A DNA stretch of 64,000 nt from Holacanthus passer (Eukaryota; Chordata; Actinopteri; Pomacanthidae), in contig JAFREQ010000043.1 in assembly GCA_025331565.1 (NCBI GenBank), positions 806,001 to 870,000 on the forward strand, given 5' to 3'. Position numbers and translations under genes: made by a program. The notes beneath the pieces are model-generated. The model ran no database searches, had not been told where the DNA came from, and worked only from the letters and a program-made list of their open reading frames with translations. Shown piece after piece: positions 59,483 through 64,000 of the stretch (its first letter is position 1; each line of letters starts with the position of its first letter).

Positions 59483-61763
59483 ATGCAGAGGTGCATTTTT
59501 AAAACACTTCTCCAGCACTTTAATCCAACCAATCAGGTAACCACTAAATGTCTGCAAACTGGGTTTCCCACCACCCTGCTTCATGGACACAGGAGCCAAT
59601 CAAGTAAGTGACTGGGTTGAGGATTTTACATGTGTGTTTAATTCTCACTTGTGTGTGCGACTTTTTTCTTTTCATCAAGAAATGCTATCAAGTGAAAGGA
59701 CTAAATTGCACAAATTGCAAAACTTAATATTTAACTAAGAATGATGTCACACACATAGATTTAGACATAAGAATACTGTAAAACATTATTGGCACAGAGT
59801 CTAGAAAACTTTATTCCTAATGTTTTCCTCCTTTAATTTGTTCCAAACTTCTCATGGCCATTTACAAAAAAACTCTTTGCTCTGCCAAATTCCTGGGGTC
59901 ATGAACTTGAAGTAGGTTAGAGAAACTGGAGATAGTGATGATGGTGAGGGTGACTGACACAGTGACCTGCGCTCAGTGTGCGTAATGACACCAAACCTGT
60001 GCGCACTGTGGCACTGTACCGTGTTAGAGAGCCGGACATTTCTCCAGGACCAAACTTCCACGACAGTCTTAAAGTTAGAGTTCCTCTCGTGGAGGGTCAC
60101 GTGCGTGTGTGTAATTGATCGCATGCAGTCATTCATTAAGTGGTGTTACAGCTGCTATTCTGTGTGCAGCTACAACCAACCATCTGAATACACACAATAT
60201 CTGATGCTCCTGTTTTATTCTGCTCACAGAGGCTAGTTCATCTGTGTTTGACATGCAAACCTGTGTGTGTGTGCAGGGGTGGAGGAAGTACTCAGATATT
60301 TTACTTAACTGAAAGCAACAGGATAAAAATAAAAAATAAAAGTCCTCTTTCAAAATCTTACCTAATTAGAAGTACAAAAGTGTTAGCATCAAAATACTTA
60401 AAATACCAATAATGAAAGTGCAGAATGGCCCATTTCAGAACTGTGTGTGTATACACACACACACACACAATATACAGCTGGGTAGTTTCATCTATATTAA
60501 TACATCATAATTTATTAGCTGATTTTTATTTTAGATTATGATCTGAATCTGCGAGGTAACGAGTAAATAAAGTTATCAAATAAACATAGTGGAGTAAAAG
60601 GTGAACTATTGGCCTCCAAAATAGAGTAAAGTAAAGTTAAATAGTAGCAGATGGAAATGGAAAAATGGAAATAATTGAAGAACAAGTACCTAGAATTTGT
60701 ACTTAAGTTCAGTAAATGTAATAAGTTACATTCCACCGCTGTGTGTGTGTGTGTGTGTGTTTGTGTGTGTAGTGGATATCTGTTTCACTGCACACTGCTC
60801 TCCTGTCTGTAGCTCACTAACATTGGCACTATGTGAAGATTAGAAGTTGGAGGTTTTACTCTGTGTCCCTCCAGGTCTTGCCGGCGTACAGGAGCGGACT
60901 CTGATAGCTGTAAAGCCAGATGGAGTTCAGCGTCGTCTCGTTGGACAGATCATTCAGCGGTTCGAGCGGCGGGGTTTCAAGCTGGTCGGCCTGAAAATGT
61001 TGCAGGTACAGAGGTCCGGAATAAAAGCGTTTGTGTGATGTGCAAGTTCTCTGTTTCTCACTGTAGCTGTCTCTGTCGTGAAGGTGTCTGAGGATCTCCT
61101 GTCTCAGCACTACAGACAGCTGACGACTAAGCCCTTCTATCCCCAACTGGTGCATTACATGACCTCAGGGCCTGTGGTTGTGATGGTGGGATTACTCCCT
61201 GATTTCTTATTTACTTCTCCTCATTTCTACCTGTGCATTAGGTTGACAGACATATTTTAGAAAATGATTGCTAGAAAATGATATGTATCTAGTATACACA
61301 GTATTTCAGGTGTCAAGCTCAACGAGTCCTGCGTATCTTATCTTGCATATATCTTTTTTTGTGTGCATATGCATTTTATATCTGTGTAGGTGTGGGAGGG
61401 GCACAAAGTGATTGAGACATCACGTACGATGGTGGGACACACTAACCCAGCTGAGGCCCGGGCAGGCACGGTCAGAGGAGACTTCAGCTTTCACGTCAGC
61501 AGGTAAAATGATGACCTTTATTCTCATAATGTGTACAATAAGATGAGACTGCCATTTTCAAAGTTTTGCATTTTGTGAAGCTATTGAATGTGATCCTTCT
61601 GTCTTGGAGGTAAAGTAATGATGCGTCATTGGTCATTTAAAGGAATGTGGTTCACGCCAGTGATTCACTGGAGGGGGCACAGAGGGAGATCCAGCTGTGG
61701 TTTCAGGGAAAGGAGCTCCTGAACTGGGACTGCTGTGACCAGGCCATCCTCTGTGAGGTGTGA
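59483..61763 (+). CDS. nme4: Nucleoside diphosphate kinase 4, mitochondrial (NME4)
   Basis: Five coding exons: 59483-59603, 60875-61005, 61084-61185, 61390-61502 and 61643-61763 (TGA 61761-61763). They total 588 nt, or 195 aa (human 187). The enzyme transfers gamma-phosphate between nucleoside triphosphates and diphosphates through a phosphohistidine. Human NME4 works in the mitochondrial intermembrane space and inner membrane and also binds cardiolipin. The NDPK domain starts ERTLIAVKPDGVQRRLVG; the active-site motif NVVHASDS places the catalytic His at residue 160. FERRGFKLVGLKMLQ, KPFYP, MVWEG and SLEGAQREIQLWFQ match NME4 better than NME3. Exon 1 is inferred. It starts at the first ATG after an in-frame TGA (59444-59446) and has no acidic residue in about 40 codons. 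It contains several Lys/Arg and many Ser/Thr, as in a mitochondrial presequence, and ends at a gtaagt donor of matching phase 1. The C-terminus ends CCDQAILCEV. Confidence 0.9.
60274..60741 (+). mobile_element. hAT-like MITE in nme4 intron 1
   Basis: The 468-bp element begins CAGGGGTGGAGGAAGTAC and ends GTTACATTCCACCGCTG, so its termini are imperfect inverted repeats of the CAGNGGTGGA form. It is flanked on both sides by TGTGTGTG (60266-60273 and 60742-60749), compatible with an 8-bp target-site duplication of the hAT type. The duplication cannot be separated from the host GT microsatellite. Internal phrases such as CAGAATGGCCCATTTCAGAA and TACTTAAGTTCAGTAAATG match a familiar percomorph repeat. 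There is no transposase ORF, so it is non-autonomous. Superfamily assignment rests on terminus form and duplication length. Confidence 0.75.
60443..60470. repeat. Palindromic GT/AC microsatellite
   Basis: TGTGTGTGTATACACACACACACACACA: a GT run joined through a central TATA to an AC run, so the first part is self-complementary and could extrude as a hairpin. It lies inside the nme4 intron 1 MITE. Confidence 0.8.
60742..60770. repeat. (GT)n microsatellite
   Basis: A GT run interrupted once by TT, abutting the right terminus of the MITE. Together with the GT run at 60262-60273 it probably represents one original microsatellite split by the insertion. Confidence 0.85.
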
Positions 61764-62850
61764 AGACACCGAGAGGCGAACGCAGCGAGAAACAATCATG
61801 CTACCTCTTCTCCTGCTGCTCCAAGGTCCGTCCCTTGTGACAGTGTGACCACAGTGATTGAAAAAGATGAGTCATATATTAAGTGTTTCTACCAAATAAT
61901 TTTGCTCAGTAAGTGCACTTGGAATCACAAAGATTTTTGTAACAAATGTAAATGTTTCCTACTCTTAGCAGTGACACATATGAATATACAGCCACAAAAG
62001 GAGAAGTTTGCCTTTGGTCTCAGGATGAGATGTGTGCAGTAATCATTTGTCATTCTGGTTCTTGCAGGCGATAGATGCAGTATTTTATCAATATTCATGA
62101 TATATATGAATGAACTGATTAAACATGAATGAGAGATACAGAAATGGTTAGTGGCTGATTTTGGCTCAAAGCAGGTGCAACATCAGAAAGTATCCCACAA
62201 TCACCTAATATGCCAAAGTCCTTCTGATTAGTGGATACGGGTTGATGTGCTTGTTTGTTTTAGACATTTTTATCCCCAATAATTTATGTAATTATTCTAC
62301 TTGACTGAAACTACTTGACAAATTTGCGTACTGAAATCCTTGAGCATTTCTCTCCCCTCTGTTTAAAACCACTGCTGTGTGGCAGAAGAAACTAAATATG
62401 AGGGTGAACACTCTGAGACTTGTACAAAACGTCGTCAAGAATTGTCTGAGATGGGAATTGTTGCTCGTAGTTGTGCCTAAATCACACGATGACACTTGAA
62501 AACATTTGACCTCTGGTGAATGTTATATGCAAAATGTGCTGGTGCTGTCAGTGAACAAATACTGAAGGAACATGTTGTGCTGTAAAGCTCTGATAATGAT
62601 TTACCTCCACCTGGTGTTATTGAGCTGTGGAATGATTCAGATTTTATGCATGTTGACACCTTCAGTGTCACTTTAATTCTTCACACAGCTGATGAAATGA
62701 CTTAAGTCGTATCTTGCACTCTGTATCAATTATGAATTCACTTTACTTTTCTCGTGATTTTTTTTTGAAATTGTACGTCTCAATCATATAACTATGTCTA
62801 TGTCCGAATATGGAAAGAAGGATTGCAATAAACTCTTAATTATTAAAAAT
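61764..62850 (+). other. nme4: nme4 3' UTR
   Basis: The region from the TGA stop to the poly(A) signal at 62827-62832. No other gene or recognised repeat is seen. Confidence 0.6.
62827..62832 (+). terminator. nme4: nme4 poly(A) signal
   Basis: AATAAA in GCAATAAACTC, about 1.06 kb after the nme4 stop; it is the clearest plus-strand signal in the stretch. Confidence 0.6.
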
Positions 62851-62871
62851 ACAATAATTCTTAAGTGATGT

Positions 62872-62877
62872 TTTATT
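62872..62877 (-). terminator. Poly(A) signal of the converging minus-strand gene
   Basis: TTTATT on the plus strand, AATAAA on the minus strand, about 760 nt downstream of the minus-strand stop codon at 63640. It lies only 39 bp from the nme4 signal on the opposite strand. Confidence 0.5.
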
Positions 62878-63637
62878 CAAACCAGTACATTAATGCCAGT
62901 GTATCCCTTATGTTTCTGTACATGAAGTTGATGATATATGCTCCACAGCTGAAGTTACAAGGAAAAACGCAGAATCAGGAAACATGTTAGTCTCCAGAGA
63001 ACATCATCATCGTGACTGAAATTGTGTATTTATGACATCAGTTTATGTGTATATAGTCTAAAATAGCATCTGGCGGCAGCGAGTAACACGGTTTGATGTG
63101 CAAGCAATAAAAACTCTGAATTAGTCAAACATCTGACTGTTTGAACAGAATGAACTTTTTTTTTTTAAAGCTTTAAAAAGCAGAGCAGCAGTCCATTGTT
63201 GTTTATACATCCGACTAATATGTGATTATGTTCATACTGCATTTGTGTTTGTTGTCCTGTTTCAGGTATTATTGAAACAAAGGATAATAGAAAAACTGTA
63301 AAACATGTGATGAACACCAAATGGCAGGAATAAGTTCAGTACAGTCTGAGGAGAACTTAAAGTTTAAAGCCCCTCCATCTTAAAAATGTGTAAAAAATAG
63401 TCCCAATGTCAACTGGTATTAGTGTGTGAGCTTTACCTTTAACACAGCTTGATTTCTGTATCTGTAATCTGTAGTGCATAAAAGATACAACCGCATGCAT
63501 GAGTATATGATTTAAATCCATCTGCAACATCACTCTGTTTGTGAAGCTGCTTCCAGCTGTGTATACTGCATTTATCTCCCATGATCTTGGATGACACATC
63601 TGTATTAATAGATGTTTGAAAGCTCCATCACGCTGCA

Positions 63638-63715
63638 TTACTGCTCTGATCTCAGGTCGATCTTCAGCTTTTGCTTCTCCATAACTGTCTCCAGTTCTGT
63701 GGCTTTGCGCACGTC
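63638..63715 (-). CDS. Last coding exon of an unidentified gene (3' end only)
   Basis: On the minus strand, a strong acceptor (polypyrimidine then GTGTCCACAG) at 63716/63717 opens a 25-codon phase-0 exon ending in TAA (63640-63638). It reads DVRKATELETVMEKQKLKID, then LRSEQ. The peptide is highly charged and helical or coiled-coil in character. A minus-strand poly(A) signal at 62877-62872 fits as its 3' end. The rest of the gene lies right of the window, so I do not assign a family. Support is the acceptor, clean frame, stop and poly(A) signal; a 25-codon exon could still be chance. Confidence 0.5.
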   Translation of the reverse strand, partial: DVRKATELETVMEKQKLKIDLRSEQ

Positions 63716-64000
63716 CTGTGGACACAAGACGAAATGTGAAAGAGATATCAATTCAATTTTCAGATTTCAGCTCTGTCTGGTCACATTTTAAACGAATGCC
63801 TGTGCTGTGAAAGTCAAATTAAAACACAACCCTGAAGAGAGCCATTATGAGATTCCTTTAATACCAGAGCAAGAGCATGAAGCCTTTCTAGTAATCAACA
63901 ACTGCAACATCTACCCACTGCACCCACTAACCTATAAGCTCCATAGGAGCTAATATGGATTTTGGGTTTTTTGTAAATTGAAAGGTAAATAGTCCATGTA
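63716..64000 (-). other. Intron of the unidentified minus-strand gene
   Basis: Sequence upstream of the minus-strand acceptor to the window edge. No further exon is recognised. Confidence 0.4.

Noticed and set aside
59483..61763. Assignment of the NDPK gene to nme3
   Set aside because: KMLQ, KPFYP, MVWEG and EGAQREIQLWFQ match NME4, and the predicted N-terminus is a presequence rather than the hydrophobic NME3 N-terminus.
1..64000. CRISPR arrays, operons, phage or plasmid features, rRNA or tRNA genes
   Set aside because: The window is spliced vertebrate DNA; no regularly spaced repeats, bacterial gene order or recognisable cloverleaf with A/B boxes was seen by eye. A tRNAscan or Infernal run would be needed to exclude a degenerate tRNA or small RNA.

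Overview
The window is vertebrate nuclear DNA, almost certainly from a ray-finned (percomorph-type) teleost. The evidence is multi-exon genes with GT-AG introns that are compact by mammalian standards, isolated AATAAA poly(A) signals, CA/GT microsatellites, and several interspersed repeats typical of teleost genomes. There is no prokaryotic, viral or CRISPR content. Exons were built by hand from reading frame, splice sites and intron phase. Every complete model keeps frame across all its junctions and ends at a protein length close to the human orthologue.

Layout, left to right: (1) 1-902 (+), the 3' part of cabp5, a retinal calmodulin-like calcium sensor. (2) 4,874-7,642 (-), asphd1, an aspartyl/asparaginyl beta-hydroxylase-domain membrane protein. 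(3) 9.2-10.25 kb, a CpG-rich block between the head-to-head genes asphd1 and sez6l2. (4) 10,737-25,233 (+), sez6l2, a CUB/sushi type I neuronal membrane protein of 927 aa. (5) 28,833-31,528 (+), kctd13, a BTB adaptor of the CUL3 ubiquitin ligase. (6) 33,620-38,835 (+), hirip3, a histone chaperone. (7) 40,327-42,223 (+), antkmt, a mitochondrial lysine methyltransferase. (8) 44,464-57,427 (+), xpo6, the actin/profilin exporter, 24 coding exons. (9) 59,483-61,763 (+), nme4, a mitochondrial nucleoside diphosphate kinase. (10) 63,638-64,000 (-), the last exon of an unidentified gene converging on nme4.

The genes do not form a pathway; the common thread is synteny. asphd1, sez6l2, kctd13 and hirip3 are orthologues of genes in the human 16p11.2 BP4-BP5 interval. 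xpo6 lies elsewhere on human 16p, antkmt and nme4 lie at 16p13.3, and cabp5 lies on human chromosome 19. The window therefore joins several human segments in about 64 kb.

Repeats of note are a 5'-truncated LINE with a perfect 16-bp target-site duplication in a hirip3 intron, a 468-bp hAT-like MITE in a GT microsatellite within nme4 intron 1, and several older teleost interspersed repeats. I found no previously undescribed multi-gene system. The most useful observations are the synteny, the mobile-element insertions, gene-structure details (an xpo6 exon coding only for the start codon, and an nme4 first exon encoding a likely mitochondrial presequence), and TTAGC/GCTAAC-rich promoters.
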